Origin: Burkholderia sp. Nafp2/4-1b
GTDB lineage: Bacteria; Pseudomonadota; Gammaproteobacteria; Burkholderiales; Burkholderiaceae
Assembly (NCBI RefSeq): GCF_003635165.1
Contig: NZ_ML058597.1
Location: 248,001 to 312,000 of the forward strand
Length of the DNA stretch: 64,000 nucleotides
Direction of reading: 5' to 3'
Notes under the pieces: model-generated
What the model saw: the letters and a program-made list of their open reading frames with translations, nothing else
Told to the model about the DNA's origin: nothing
The model's database searches: none
Part shown: positions 42,272 through 50,719 of the stretch, in pieces
Layout: the number at the start of each line of letters is the position of its first letter
How positions within the stretch are numbered: position 1 is the first letter of the stretch
Program-made: the position numbers and the translations under genes

Positions 42272-43312
42272 CTACTGTCGGGGCGCGTCGGGCGGAAACG
42301 GATCGTCCGCGGCCGACGGGGCGGGGTGGGCCGCGAGCATCGCGCGCGTGAATTCGGCGAGGCGCGCGCGGATGATGTCGGCGGACGCGGCACCGTCGAG
42401 CGATTGCTGCAGGTCGAGCAGACGGGCCGCCAGTTCGCCCTGCCACTGAGCGCGTTCGTTGGCGGCACGCGCGCGATTCGCGGCGAGCGCCGCGCCGACG
42501 TCGGTCGAGCGGTCGCCCTGCACCAGCGTCTCGAGCGTTTCGACGAGCCGTTGCAGCACGCGGTGCACGGCCGTCGCCGAGAAGCCGCCGAGCATCGCGA
42601 GCGCCGGCCGCCCGAAGCTGTGCATGCTGCCCTGTGCGAACAACTGCGCCGGCAGCATCTGCACGATGATCAGGCCGGCGATCACGCCGAGAATCAGCCG
42701 CGCGCCGTACGATGCGTCGTACTTCGGATCGTAGGTGGAGGCGGCGACGTAGTGGTGCGCCTGGAACAGCGTCGCGAACGAGGCGCCGAGTCCCGCGCAA
42801 CACAGCAGGAACGTCGTGTTCCACAGCAGCTGCACGCCGTTGGATTGCAGAAAGCCGCGTTCGATGTTCTCCCCCGACACGTGCGGCGACAGGCTCGTCA
42901 GCACGACCGCGAGCAGGAAGCCGAGCGCCGATCCGGTCAGCAGCCGGATCAGCGGCACCGGGCCGAGCCACGCGAACGGGTGCGCCTGGCGCCGGTGCAT
43001 GTCGAGCAGCGTGACGGCCTGCGGCGTCGCGGGGGCGACGAGCGTCGCGAGCTTGCGGTGGATCGCCGCGAGCGCGTGCTGCTGTGCGGGCGTCAACGAT
43101 GTCACGGTCGATGCGCCGGCCGAAGCGGCGGCCGCGATCAGCGCGGCGAGCCGCGCGACGAGTTCGGGCTCGATCGGCAGCCCGTGATGGAGCGCATAGC
43201 GCGCCATCGCCTCGCATTCGTCGCACAGCTGCGCGGCGAGGCTGTCCGGCGCGTGCGGCGGCGCGGGCATCGCCGGCCGCGCGCGCCAGCGCCCGAAACG
43301 CGGGGCGCCCAT
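42272..43312 (-). CDS. Hypothetical membrane protein
   Basis: A 346-residue protein with no recognised family. The N-terminal 110 residues are helical and mixed in charge; four hydrophobic segments follow (about 122-142, LIRLLTGSALGFLLAVVLTS; 163-182; 208-230, LILGVIAGLIIVQMLP; and a final glycine-containing one near 245), and the C-terminal 90 residues form an Ala/Arg-rich helical domain. It would sit in the inner membrane with a large cytoplasmic tail. It starts one base after the stop of the nitrilase-like gene, so both belong to one leftward operon with the small gene at 44478. Confidence 0.72.
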   Translation of the reverse strand: MGAPRFGRWRARPAMPAPPHAPDSLAAQLCDECEAMARYALHHGLPIEPELVARLAALIAAAASAGASTVTSLTPAQQHALAAIHRKLATLVAPATPQAVTLLDMHRRQAHPFAWLGPVPLIRLLTGSALGFLLAVVLTSLSPHVSGENIERGFLQSNGVQLLWNTTFLLCCAGLGASFATLFQAHHYVAASTYDPKYDASYGARLILGVIAGLIIVQMLPAQLFAQGSMHSFGRPALAMLGGFSATAVHRVLQRLVETLETLVQGDRSTDVGAALAANRARAANERAQWQGELAARLLDLQQSLDGAASADIIRARLAEFTRAMLAAHPAPSAADDPFPPDAPRQ

Positions 43313-43313
43313 G

Positions 43314-44423
43314 TCACGGTGTGTCGTCCGCGCCGGGTATGTCCATGTCGAACGCGTGGATCGCGACGCGTTCGCGCTCCGCGCTCGACAGGTGGTGCAC
43401 GCACGGCGCTTCGTCGACGCGCTGCCAGTGGGTCCGGGTGCGGTCGACCGCGAACACGACGACTTCCTTCCGGCTGCGGCCGTCGTTGTGCGCGATGTAC
43501 TGCAGCGAGTCGGGCACGTCGAACGCGCGATCGGTCGGATTCACGCCGGACGACAGCACGAAATCGAGCGCGAGCGCGCCGTCGTCCAGATGCGGCGGCT
43601 TGACGTCGTTGCCCGGATGCTGGCGCCATTTCAGGAAGTCGAGGCAGATGTCGATGCCGAACGGCGGCGCGTCGCCGAGCCGGTTGTCGAAGCTGTCCGA
43701 CAGGTGCGGGCCCTGGTACGGCGACGACGGCGGCTCGGCCGTCGCGCTTTGCGGTGATACGTCGCTCGTCTTCAGCACGGTCACCAGCGTGCCGTCGCCG
43801 AGACGGAACGTGTGGGCGAGCGGCATGTCGAGCGCGTCGACCGACTTGCCGTAGTCGATCCAAGACGTATGGCGTTTCGGCCAGATTGCCGCGCGGCGCG
43901 AACCGTCTTCGTCGCCATCGCCATTTTCGCCGCGTGCGAGCGGTGGCAGGAAATTGGTCGTCACGAACGTGAAATTCAGCGACACGTACGGCCCCACGAG
44001 CGCGCCGTTATCGGGTACGTCGGCCGCCGCTTCGTGCTTGACGAGCATCGCGACGGTGCCGGGCAGGAACACGATCGGCCCGTACTGTTGCACCGGAAAG
44101 CGTTCCGCGACGGCGCCGATCGCGTGCCGTACGGGATCGAGCTGCAGGTCGACAAGCGCATGGAGTTCGTCGACGTCGCGCAACGCGTTCCACGGCACGT
44201 TCCAGTAGAACTCGGGCGCGGTGACGAACGTGACGCGCGGCGCGTCGTCGTCTTTCCCGTCACGGCGGACGGCTTCGAACGCACTCGACAGCGCACCGCT
44301 GAGGTGATTGATCGAGACCTGCTGCAGGCGCGCCGCGTATGCAGCGAGTTCCTCGTCGGGCGCGCGTACGGGTTTGCTGTCGCAAGCATAGCGCACGGAT
44401 ACGATTCGGACAGGCTGTTTCAT
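43314..44423 (-). CDS. Carbon-nitrogen hydrolase (nitrilase-fold)-like protein
   Basis: A 369-residue protein not in any family I recognise at first sight, but its order of motifs fits the nitrilase superfamily: a strand and glutamate in VTFVTAPEFYW (Glu71), a lysine in WPKRHTSW (Lys183) and a Cys in FGIDICLDFLKW (Cys260), i.e. the Glu-Lys-Cys triad with normal spacing. No signal peptide or membrane helix. GAGGAA precedes ATG 44423. It lies between a membrane protein and a small orphan gene. It could hydrolyse or condense an amide; the prediction needs a structure check. Confidence 0.6.
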   Translation of the reverse strand: MKQPVRIVSVRYACDSKPVRAPDEELAAYAARLQQVSINHLSGALSSAFEAVRRDGKDDDAPRVTFVTAPEFYWNVPWNALRDVDELHALVDLQLDPVRHAIGAVAERFPVQQYGPIVFLPGTVAMLVKHEAAADVPDNGALVGPYVSLNFTFVTTNFLPPLARGENGDGDEDGSRRAAIWPKRHTSWIDYGKSVDALDMPLAHTFRLGDGTLVTVLKTSDVSPQSATAEPPSSPYQGPHLSDSFDNRLGDAPPFGIDICLDFLKWRQHPGNDVKPPHLDDGALALDFVLSSGVNPTDRAFDVPDSLQYIAHNDGRSRKEVVVFAVDRTRTHWQRVDEAPCVHHLSSAERERVAIHAFDMDIPGADDTP

Positions 44424-44477
44424 GATGGTTTCCTCTTCCTTCGGGGTGGCGGCGCTCGAGGCCGGGCCGCGGCGGTT

Positions 44478-44849
44478 TCAGGCGGACGTGATGTCGGTGA
44501 TCCAGAACCACGGGTTCGCGTACGGCCCGTCGACGACCTTGGCGACGGTCTGTCCGGGGCCCGCGCCGGCAGGCGTGCCGCCCGGGAACGGCCGTATGTC
44601 GAACACGAAGGCGGTGCCGCCCTGGCTGACGAAGCCGAGCGTGTACAGCGAGGCGTCGACGGCAGGCCCGTTCTTCGCGGCTTGCCACGCGAGGTTCCGC
44701 AGCAGCGACACGCGCGGCGCGCCCGGGTCGTCGCCGATCACGACGTCGACGGATTGCCGCGTCGCGCGCGTGCCGTTTTCGCGGATCGCGTCGCGGAGCG
44801 CCGCGAGGTCGTCCCGATAGTCACTTCCGGTGGTGAGTCGAAGTTGCAC
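44478..44849 (-). CDS. Hypothetical protein of the accessory cluster
   Basis: A 123-residue protein without recognisable homology. It starts with GTG 44849, preceded by GGAG at about ten bases; the sequence has LTTGSDYRDDLAALRDAIRE, a strand LSVDVVIGDDPGAPRVSLL-like block, and ends NPWFWITDITSA. Most residues are polar. It leads the leftward run of three genes that ends at 42272, and is divergent to the ADP-ribosyltransferase-like gene, with a 386-base region between. No function can be given. Confidence 0.65.
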   Translation of the reverse strand: MQLRLTTGSDYRDDLAALRDAIRENGTRATRQSVDVVIGDDPGAPRVSLLRNLAWQAAKNGPAVDASLYTLGFVSQGGTAFVFDIRPFPGGTPAGAGPGQTVAKVVDGPYANPWFWITDITSA

Positions 44850-45235
44850 GATGTTTGCTCCGGTTGATCAGCCGGCGTGGCTCGGCCGTCGAGACGGCGC
44901 GCTGGTCGAGGCGAGCGCGCATCCGTGCAGCCACTTTGCGTGGCGCGCGGTGTGCGAACAATGCGGCGGAAGTCATGGCCCGACGCATGACCGAATGCAC
45001 GGGGAGGCGCGCATGTCGTGCGCATGCCCGCGCGCCGCGTCACATGACCGACGTCACGGGGCGCGCGCTGAACGCACGGCCTATCGACGGTCGAATGCAT
45101 GCGCGGCTAACGTGAGAGCACGCGATACGTCACCGGGCATGCGAGGCCGTGCATCGACGCTCGATGCGGTCGCGACGGAGCGTCCGGTGCGATGTCGAAT
45201 CGGGCAATGAAAAACGGATGTAAAGGAGTGCGAAG
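44850..45235. other. Divergent intergenic region of the accessory cluster
   Basis: No gene is credible in these 386 bases. A TGACCGACGTCAC element at about 45045-45057 resembles the TGAC(N3)CGTCAC element at 41273-41285. AAGGAG (45222-45227) is the ribosome-binding site of the rightward gene. It probably holds divergent promoters. Confidence 0.4.
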
Positions 45236-45682
45236 ATGAAGCTGATTGGATATCATGCGACGCGATCCGGGCATCGCGCATCGTTATCGGCGGGGCTCAG
45301 GCAAGTGGCATCCGGCTGGGATCCGGCCTCGGGTGGCGAGCTGGGCTACGGCTTCTACGTCATTGCCGACCTGGCGAAACCGAAGGCGCTGTACACGTAT
45401 GGCTACGGCGTCGCGACCGCCGTGCATCCACCCGAGGGCGTTGACATCTGGGAGGTATGGTCCGACACCGAGCTCGATGCGCTCGCGAGTCATGCGGTGC
45501 CGAACGAGCAGCAGTGGGACAAGATCACGCCCGCTCTGTGCACGGATTACGACTGGCTCAGCAACGCGAACGAGCAGCCGCCCGTGCAGGTCAAGTTCAA
45601 TCCGCGCGCCTATCCGCACCTGACGATCAAGCTGCATGAGACGCTGAGCACGGCGGAAGCGGAGCACCGCGCGTTCGACTGA
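45236..45682 (+). CDS. ADP-ribosyltransferase-like protein
   Basis: A 148-residue protein. The N-terminus MKLIGYHATRSGH carries a His7 like the first motif of PARP/DUF3990-type ADP-ribosyltransferases; ELGYGFYVIADLAKPKALYT puts Tyr41 in the second motif with the aligned helix after it, as seen in small bacterial ART toxins and anti-phage enzymes. A third (Glu/Gln) motif may be the C-terminal EAEHRAF, which is uncertain. AAGGAG lies eight bases upstream. It is divergent from the orphan gene cluster, so it may be its effector, or carry no activity. No immunity gene is evident. Confidence 0.55.
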   Translation: MKLIGYHATRSGHRASLSAGLRQVASGWDPASGGELGYGFYVIADLAKPKALYTYGYGVATAVHPPEGVDIWEVWSDTELDALASHAVPNEQQWDKITPALCTDYDWLSNANEQPPVQVKFNPRAYPHLTIKLHETLSTAEAEHRAFD

Positions 45683-45694
45683 CCACGCGGCAAG

Positions 45695-45728
45695 GCGGGA
45701 TCCGGCGGCGCAGGATGCCGGATCCCGC
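45695..45728. terminator. 12-bp hairpin between convergent ART-like and lysA genes
   Basis: Arms 45695-45706 and 45717-45728 are perfectly complementary with a 10-base loop; the position between convergent genes suggests a bidirectional terminator. Confidence 0.65.
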
Positions 45729-45752
45729 TGGGCGTCAGCCGTTTCGAACCGG

Positions 45753-46991
45753 TTACTCGAACGTTTCGAGCGCGAGCAGTTCGTTGATCGTCTGCCGGCG
45801 GCGGATCAGCCGCGGCGTGCCGCGATCGACGAGCACTTCCGGCGCAAGCGGCCGGCTGTTGTAGTTCGAGGACATCGATGCGCCGTAGGCACCTGCATCG
45901 TGCAGGAACAGCAGGTCGCCGATCTGCGGCTGCGCGAGCTTGCGGTGCGTGACCACGCCGCCTGCATCCTGCGTGAACACGTCGCCGGACTCGCACAGCG
46001 GCCCCGCGATCGCGATGTCGACGAGCGGCCGGCCGGCGGGCAGCGCGCCATCCTGCGCATGCACTGACACCGCGTGGTAGCTGCCGTACATCGACGGGCG
46101 CATCAGGTCGTTGAAGCCCGCGTCGATCAGCACGAAGTCGTGCTTCGGCCGACGATTCACGGCCTGGACTTCGGTGACGAGCGTGCCGGCTTCGGCGACG
46201 AGGAAGCGGCCCGGTTCGATCTCGATGCGCACTGCATGGCCGAGATGCCGTTCGATCCGCTTGCGCGCGGCATCCCACTGGCTGAAGTAGTGACCGACGT
46301 CGACGCGCGGCTCGCCGTCGCGATACGGAATCGACAGTCCGCCGCCGGCAGAGATCGCTTCGATGTCGTGGCCGAGCGACGTGACGAGGTCGACCATCGC
46401 ATCGCACACTTGCGACAGGTGGCCGTAGTCGACGCCCGAGCCGATATGCATGTGGATGCCGACCAGCTTGAGCCCGTACTGGCGCACGATCTCGATCGCA
46501 CGCGGCACGTCGTCGATCCAGATCCCGTGCTTGCTCTGCGGGCCGCCGGTGTTGGTCTTGTTGCTGTGGCCGTGGCCGAAGCCGGGGTTCACGCGCAGCC
46601 ACACGCGGTGGCCGGGCGCATGCTCGCCGACGCGCGCGAGCATGTCGAGCGAACCGGCGTTCACGGTCACGCCGTGCTTCAGCACGGCCGCGAGCGTCGG
46701 GCGATCGATCAGGTCGGCCGTGAATACGACGCCTTCCGGCTCGCCTGCCGGGCTGAACCCGGCCGCGAGGCTGCGCTCGATCTCGCCGAGCGACACGGCA
46801 TCGACGCACGCGCCTTCGTCGCGCATCAGCTTCAGGATATGCAGGTTCGAGTTCGCCTTCTGCGCGTAGCGGATCACGTCGAACTGGCGCAGTTGGGCGA
46901 TGCGGTCGCGGATGACGTCGGCGTCGTACACCCACAGCGGGGTGCCGTATTGCTGGGCGAGCGCCGCGAGCTGGCGGGAATCGAGGGACAT
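45753..46991 (-). CDS. lysA: Diaminopimelate decarboxylase
   Basis: A 412-residue PLP enzyme of the fold-type III (alanine racemase-like) decarboxylase family. The cofactor lysine is in YAQKANSNLHILKLM, followed by VDAVSLGEIERSL; GIHMHIGSGVDYGHL and the glycine-rich AISAGGGLSIPY bind phosphate; EPGRFLVAEAG and the active-site GPLCESGDVF (Cys-Glu-x-x-Asp) are conserved, as in LysA. It makes L-lysine from meso-diaminopimelate. The 412-aa length is normal. It is divergent from a LysR-type regulator 108 bases away, the arrangement typical of E. coli lysA-lysR. Confidence 0.92.
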   Translation of the reverse strand: MSLDSRQLAALAQQYGTPLWVYDADVIRDRIAQLRQFDVIRYAQKANSNLHILKLMRDEGACVDAVSLGEIERSLAAGFSPAGEPEGVVFTADLIDRPTLAAVLKHGVTVNAGSLDMLARVGEHAPGHRVWLRVNPGFGHGHSNKTNTGGPQSKHGIWIDDVPRAIEIVRQYGLKLVGIHMHIGSGVDYGHLSQVCDAMVDLVTSLGHDIEAISAGGGLSIPYRDGEPRVDVGHYFSQWDAARKRIERHLGHAVRIEIEPGRFLVAEAGTLVTEVQAVNRRPKHDFVLIDAGFNDLMRPSMYGSYHAVSVHAQDGALPAGRPLVDIAIAGPLCESGDVFTQDAGGVVTHRKLAQPQIGDLLFLHDAGAYGASMSSNYNSRPLAPEVLVDRGTPRLIRRRQTINELLALETFE

Positions 46992-47041
46992 GGCGGAAGA
47001 ATCGGATCGAATGAACGGATAGCGTGAATGATGCGCCTGAA

Positions 47042-47097
47042 TGTCTATACAGTAAAATGCCTGTTTATCGACATTCGATTCATTTTTGATATAGACG
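47042..47097. promoter_or_regulatory. Candidate LysR-type operator between lysA and its regulator
   Basis: TGTCTATA (47042-47049), TATCGACA (47066-47073) and TATAGACG (47090-47097) form related, partly inverted elements in the AT-rich divergent region. They fit LysR-type binding, and include overlapping promoter sequence for both genes. Confidence 0.45.
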
Positions 47098-47099
47098 TT

Positions 47100-48014
47100 A
47101 TGCTCACTCACCGGCACATAGAGGTCTTCCGCGCGTTGATGGTCACCGGCAGCACGACGCGGGCCGCCGAGATGCTCTATACATCGCAGCCCACGATCAG
47201 CCGCGAGCTCGCGCGGATGGAGCAGGTGGTCGGCTTCGCGCTGTTCGAGCGCTCCCACGGCCGGCTGCGGCCGACGATGGCGGCACTCACGCTATTCGAC
47301 GACGTGCGGCTCGCGTATGTGGGGCTCGAGCGCGTGGCGGCGACGGCCGCGCGGCTGCGCGAGTTTCGCGACGGCCAGCTGTCGGTGATTGCGCTGCCGG
47401 CGTTTTCGCACGCGATCCTGCCCGGCGCATGCCGACGCTTTCACGATGCGCATGCGGGCGTCAGCGTGTCGATCGCGACGCAGGAGTCGCCGGTGCTCGA
47501 GGAGTGGCTGACCGCGCAGCGCCACGATCTCGGGCTGACCGAACACGACGTCGCGCCGGCTGGCACCGTGCTCACGCCGCTGCTCGAAGTCGACGAGGTC
47601 TGCGTGCTGCCGGACGGTCATCCGCTGCTCGCGCAGCGCGCGATCGATCTTGCGGATCTCGCCGATCGTCCGTTCGTGAGCCTGTCGCTGAACGATCCGT
47701 ACCGGATCCTGATCGACGAGGCGTTCGCGCAGCTCGGCGTCGCGCCGCGTTCGGTGGTCGAGACGCCGTCGGCCGTGTCCGTGTGCGCATTCGTGCGGCA
47801 GGGGCTCGGCGCGGCGATCGTCAATCCGCTGACCGCGCTCGATTTCGTCGGGCGCGACCTGCACGTGCGGCCGCTCACGCGCTCGTTTCCGTATCGTGTC
47901 AGCGTGATCGTGCCCGAGCACCGGCCGAAGAACCTGCTCGTCGACGCGTTCGCCGACGCGCTGCGCGCCGAAGCGAAGACGATTCGCCGACGGCTCGCCG
48001 CGTTGCCGGCCTGA
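47100..48014 (+). CDS. LysR-type transcriptional regulator of lysA
   Basis: A 304-residue LysR-family protein. The N-terminal winged helix (HIEVFRALMVTGSTTRAAEML and SQPTISRELARMEQVVG, residues 5-45) and the C-terminal substrate-binding domain (about 90-300, with VIALPAFSHAILPGACRRF and LGAAIVNPLTALDF) are complete. It is encoded divergently from lysA, as E. coli LysR, which activates lysA in response to diaminopimelate, so it is the likely local regulator. ATG 47100 gives the normal length; the frame is open back to 47028 but with non-conserved sequence. Confidence 0.87.
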   Translation: MLTHRHIEVFRALMVTGSTTRAAEMLYTSQPTISRELARMEQVVGFALFERSHGRLRPTMAALTLFDDVRLAYVGLERVAATAARLREFRDGQLSVIALPAFSHAILPGACRRFHDAHAGVSVSIATQESPVLEEWLTAQRHDLGLTEHDVAPAGTVLTPLLEVDEVCVLPDGHPLLAQRAIDLADLADRPFVSLSLNDPYRILIDEAFAQLGVAPRSVVETPSAVSVCAFVRQGLGAAIVNPLTALDFVGRDLHVRPLTRSFPYRVSVIVPEHRPKNLLVDAFADALRAEAKTIRRRLAALPA

Positions 48015-48101
48015 TGCCGACCGTATGATGGGCGTTGCGTCGCGCGGATTGTCCTCTTCATCCTCTTCATCCACTTCACTTTCACGGAAACGGAACCCGT
48101 C

Positions 48102-48701
48102 ATGACCGACGCCGCATCGCCCCTCGCACAACCGACGCTCACCGGCGAGCGCATCGAACTGCGGCCGCTCCACGCATGCGACCGACAGGCGCTGCTCGAT
48201 GCGGCGGCGGACGGCCAATTGTGGAATCTGAAGGTGACGGTCGTGCCGGGCGAAGACACGGTCGACGCGTATCTCGACACCGCGCTGCAAGGCCGCGCGG
48301 CCGGCACCGTGTTGCCGTTCGTGATCGTCGATCGCGCGTCGGGCCGGGCGATCGGCAGCACGCGCTTCTGGAAGATCGACCGCACGAATCGCAAGCTCGA
48401 GATCGGGCACACGTGGCTGAGCGCATCGGCGCAGCGCACGCGCGCAAATACCGAGGCGAAATGGCTGCTGCTCGCGTATGCGTTCGACACGCTGCACTGT
48501 GTGCGCGTGCAGTTCACAACCGATGAATTGAACGAGAAATCACGCGCGGCGATCCTGCGGCTCGGCGCGAAGCAGGAAGGGATCGTGCGTCACGAGCGGA
48601 TCATGCCCGACGGCCGCAAGCGCAATTCGGTGCGCTTCAGCATCATCGACGACGAATGGCCCGAGGCGAGCGAGAGGTTGCGGGCGAAGCTCGCGACGTA
48701 A
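48102..48701 (+). CDS. GNAT family N-acetyltransferase (RimJ/RimL-like)
   Basis: A 199-residue acetyltransferase. It has the GNAT order: N-terminal strand ERIELRPLHACDRQALLDAA, IVDRASGRAIGSTRFW, the acetyl-CoA-binding loop IGHTWLSASAQRTRANTEA with a modified R/QxxGxG/A, and a late RVQFTTDELNEKSRAAILRLGA (helix alpha4). The overall pattern fits RimJ/RimL proteins that acetylate protein N-termini or small amines. ATG 48102 is followed directly by TDAAS and gives a normal start. It is separate from lysA's regulator and convergent with the DUF4142 gene. Confidence 0.85.
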   Translation: MTDAASPLAQPTLTGERIELRPLHACDRQALLDAAADGQLWNLKVTVVPGEDTVDAYLDTALQGRAAGTVLPFVIVDRASGRAIGSTRFWKIDRTNRKLEIGHTWLSASAQRTRANTEAKWLLLAYAFDTLHCVRVQFTTDELNEKSRAAILRLGAKQEGIVRHERIMPDGRKRNSVRFSIIDDEWPEASERLRAKLAT

Positions 48702-48726
48702 CGCGCTGCGAGTGCCGCAGGCATCG

Positions 48727-48746
48727 CGCCGCCGGAGGGGGCGGCG
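48727..48746. terminator. GC-rich hairpin between convergent GNAT and DUF4142 genes
   Basis: CGCCGCC (48727-48733) and GGCGGCG (48740-48746) pair across a 6-base loop; this is a weak, short terminator candidate. Confidence 0.35.
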
Positions 48747-48798
48747 GTGCGACGAGGGGGAAGCGGTGTGCCGCGCGTGCTGCGCGGCGAGGTCGTGC

Positions 48799-49371
48799 TT
48801 ACTGCGCCGACGCGAGGTGATGACGCTGCGCGAGCTTCTGCGCGTCCGCGTAGTGCGCCTGCAGGATCGGCAGTGCCTGGCGTGCGACTTCCTTCAGCTT
48901 CGTGTCGCGGCCCGAAGCAATTTCGGCCTGGAATGCCGAGATCGTCTTCTGCTGGCCGGCGAGCGCGACCTGCTCGATGTACGCCTTGTCGAATTCCGCG
49001 CCGCGCAGGCTCTTGATGCTGTTGAGCACGCTCGTGTCCGGGTCGTTGGCCGGCACGTCGACGCCGCGCGGGCTCGCTGCGCGCATCGCCTGGATGATCT
49101 TCTCGTCGTCGGTCGACACGCGTTGCGCGAACGCCTTCACCTGGCTGTCCGACGTGCGCGCATCGGCGATGCGTGCGGCATCGTGCTGGGTCGACACCGT
49201 CTTCGTGCCGTCCGTGATGAAAGTCTGGTCGGCTTCGTGGATACGCGTTTGCGTCGCGGCGGCCGGTGCGGACGGCGCCGGTTGTGCGGTTTGCGCGGTC
49301 GCCGTCACGGCGACGAGAAGCAGGCCAGCGGCAGACAACGCAAGGCGCGAGATGTGGGGAAAGCGGTTCAT
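48799..49371 (-). CDS. DUF4142 domain exported protein
   Basis: A 190-residue periplasmic protein. It has a Sec signal peptide (RLALSAAGLLLVAVTATAQ, cut near residue 26), an Ala/Pro linker, then the DUF4142 four-helix bundle (ADQTFITDGTKTVSTQHDAARIA, VKAFAQRVSTDDEKI, YIEQVALAGQQKTISAFQAE and ILQAHYADAQKLAQRH). This ferritin-like domain is found in envelope proteins related to stress resistance; no metal ligands are obvious here. The promoter probably lies in the 429-base gap upstream. It is convergent with the GNAT gene. Confidence 0.85.
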   Translation of the reverse strand: MNRFPHISRLALSAAGLLLVAVTATAQTAQPAPSAPAAATQTRIHEADQTFITDGTKTVSTQHDAARIADARTSDSQVKAFAQRVSTDDEKIIQAMRAASPRGVDVPANDPDTSVLNSIKSLRGAEFDKAYIEQVALAGQQKTISAFQAEIASGRDTKLKEVARQALPILQAHYADAQKLAQRHHLASAQ

Positions 49372-49800
49372 GGGACCTCCTTTGAATCGGGGCTCTGATT
49401 AACGGGCGGATCGTGTGATCCGCAGCTGTGCGAGAGACCGGGCGCGCCCGGACCGGACTCGATGGCCGCTCTGCCGCGGCGGCGTTCGAAGTGTTTCCCG
49501 GCCCGACTGATTCTAGGAGAGCGCTCCGGTAGCAGGTGCAACCGCGCTGTGGTTTGTGTAACGGTTGGTAAGACGAATCGAAGCGTGCGCGCGCGGGCCG
49601 GTAGTGCGTACCTGTCGTGCCTGTCGTGGCGGAAATTTTTGCGTGCGCGATGTGCAGCGAGATGCGTGCGCATGCGTGCGTTTGCGCGTGTGTCATCGGC
49701 GTTTCATCGTCGTGCGGGTCGGGTGCGCGAGTTGCGCGATGCGGATACGGCGACACGCCACGTCATGTCGAATCGAGCGCGCGAAGCGCGCGCTACCCGA
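49372..49800. other. Intergenic region between DUF4142 and HAD genes
   Basis: No gene is supported in these 429 bases. AAGCAGGAGGTC-like SD material precedes the DUF4142 start, and a 7-bp inverted repeat AGCGCGC/GCGCGCT at 49776-49794 just after the HAD stop could be its terminator. The centre is rich in GCGTGCG and GTGCGTGC runs of no clear meaning. Confidence 0.35.
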
Positions 49801-50424
49801 TCACACGTGCTCGAGCAGCGCGTCGAGACTTGGCAGCAGCGGCGTCGCGCAATGCGCCTGCAACGCGTCGGGCGCCGTGTAGCCCCATGCGACGCCCTGG
49901 AATGCGATGCGCGCGCGGCGCGCCGCTTCGGCATCGCGGATCTCGTCGCCGACGTACAGCACGTCGGCCGGCTGCATGCCCGCTTCGCGCACCAGCGCGC
50001 GCAGGCGGCGCGCCTTGCCGAACAGCGGAATGCCGCACGCGAACGTATCGACGCAGCGGCTTGCGTGCCGGCCGAGCCGGTCGCGCACGATGTCCTCGGT
50101 GTTCGACGTCGCGATCGCGATGCGGATGCCGCGCGCGGCGAGCGCGTCGAAGGTCGCGTCGACGCCGGGGAACAGCTTCACGTGCGCAATGCGCGGGCGC
50201 ATCAACCGGCGCATGTCGAGCGTCACGCGCGGCACCTTCCACATCGGCACTTCCAGCGCGCGAATGATCTCGCGCGCGGACATGCCGCGCAGCGCGGGGC
50301 GCATGTCGGGCGTCGCGTCGCGAAAACCGTGCAGGCGCGACGCGTCTGTCAGCGCCGCGAGAAAGCAGTCGAGCGAATCGGCGAGGGTGCCGTCGAAGTC
50401 GAACGCGATGAGTCGATAGGGCAT
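49801..50424 (-). CDS. HAD-superfamily phosphatase
   Basis: A 207-residue haloacid dehalogenase-like hydrolase of the phosphoglycolate-phosphatase (Gph) type. Motif I is IAFDFDGTLADS (nucleophile Asp9, acid Asp11), motif II AIATSN, motif III region with Lys in FGKARRLRALV, and motif IV GDEIRDAEAARRARI. A small helical cap follows the first strand. It likely removes phosphate from a small metabolite; phosphoglycolate is one possibility. It ends at 49801 and starts at ATG 50424, close to the YoeB gene but in a separate reading unit. Confidence 0.88.
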   Translation of the reverse strand: MPYRLIAFDFDGTLADSLDCFLAALTDASRLHGFRDATPDMRPALRGMSAREIIRALEVPMWKVPRVTLDMRRLMRPRIAHVKLFPGVDATFDALAARGIRIAIATSNTEDIVRDRLGRHASRCVDTFACGIPLFGKARRLRALVREAGMQPADVLYVGDEIRDAEAARRARIAFQGVAWGYTAPDALQAHCATPLLPSLDALLEHV

Positions 50425-50452
50425 GGAGCGAGGGTGCAGGATTGGGCTGCTG

Positions 50453-50719
50453 CTATTCGTAGTGGTAGCGGCAAGACACGATGCTGATCTGGAGATCGTC
50501 CGCTTCATAGACCAGACGGTTCGTGTCGTCGATGCGGCGCGACCAGAATCCGGACAGATTGGCCTTCAGCGGTTCGGGTTTGCCGATACCTTCGAACGGG
50601 GTGCGTTGGGCTTCGCGAATGAGCTGGTTGATGCGCTTGAGCGTCTTGCGGTCTTGCCCTTGCCAATAAACGTAGTCATCCCACGCGTCGGAAGTAAAGA
50701 GCACGCGGCGGACGCTCAT
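50453..50719 (-). CDS. yoeB: YoeB-type mRNA-interferase toxin
   Basis: An 88-residue RelE-superfamily toxin that cuts mRNA at the ribosome. It has the Txe/YoeB signatures: residues GIGKPEPLKANLSGFWSRR with Glu49 (YoeB Glu46), DTNRLVYEA with Arg68 (Arg65) and the C-terminal CRYHYE with His86 (His83). Its ATG overlaps the stop codon of the antitoxin gene (ATGA), as in typical yefM-yoeB operons. The toxin is neutralised by the YefM-like protein encoded before it. Confidence 0.93.
   Translation of the reverse strand: MSVRRVLFTSDAWDDYVYWQGQDRKTLKRINQLIREAQRTPFEGIGKPEPLKANLSGFWSRRIDDTNRLVYEADDLQISIVSCRYHYE

Noticed and set aside
45045-45057. TGAC(N3)CGTCAC element resembling one at 41273-41285
   Set aside because: Two loosely matching copies in a GC-rich genome are too few to call a shared operator.
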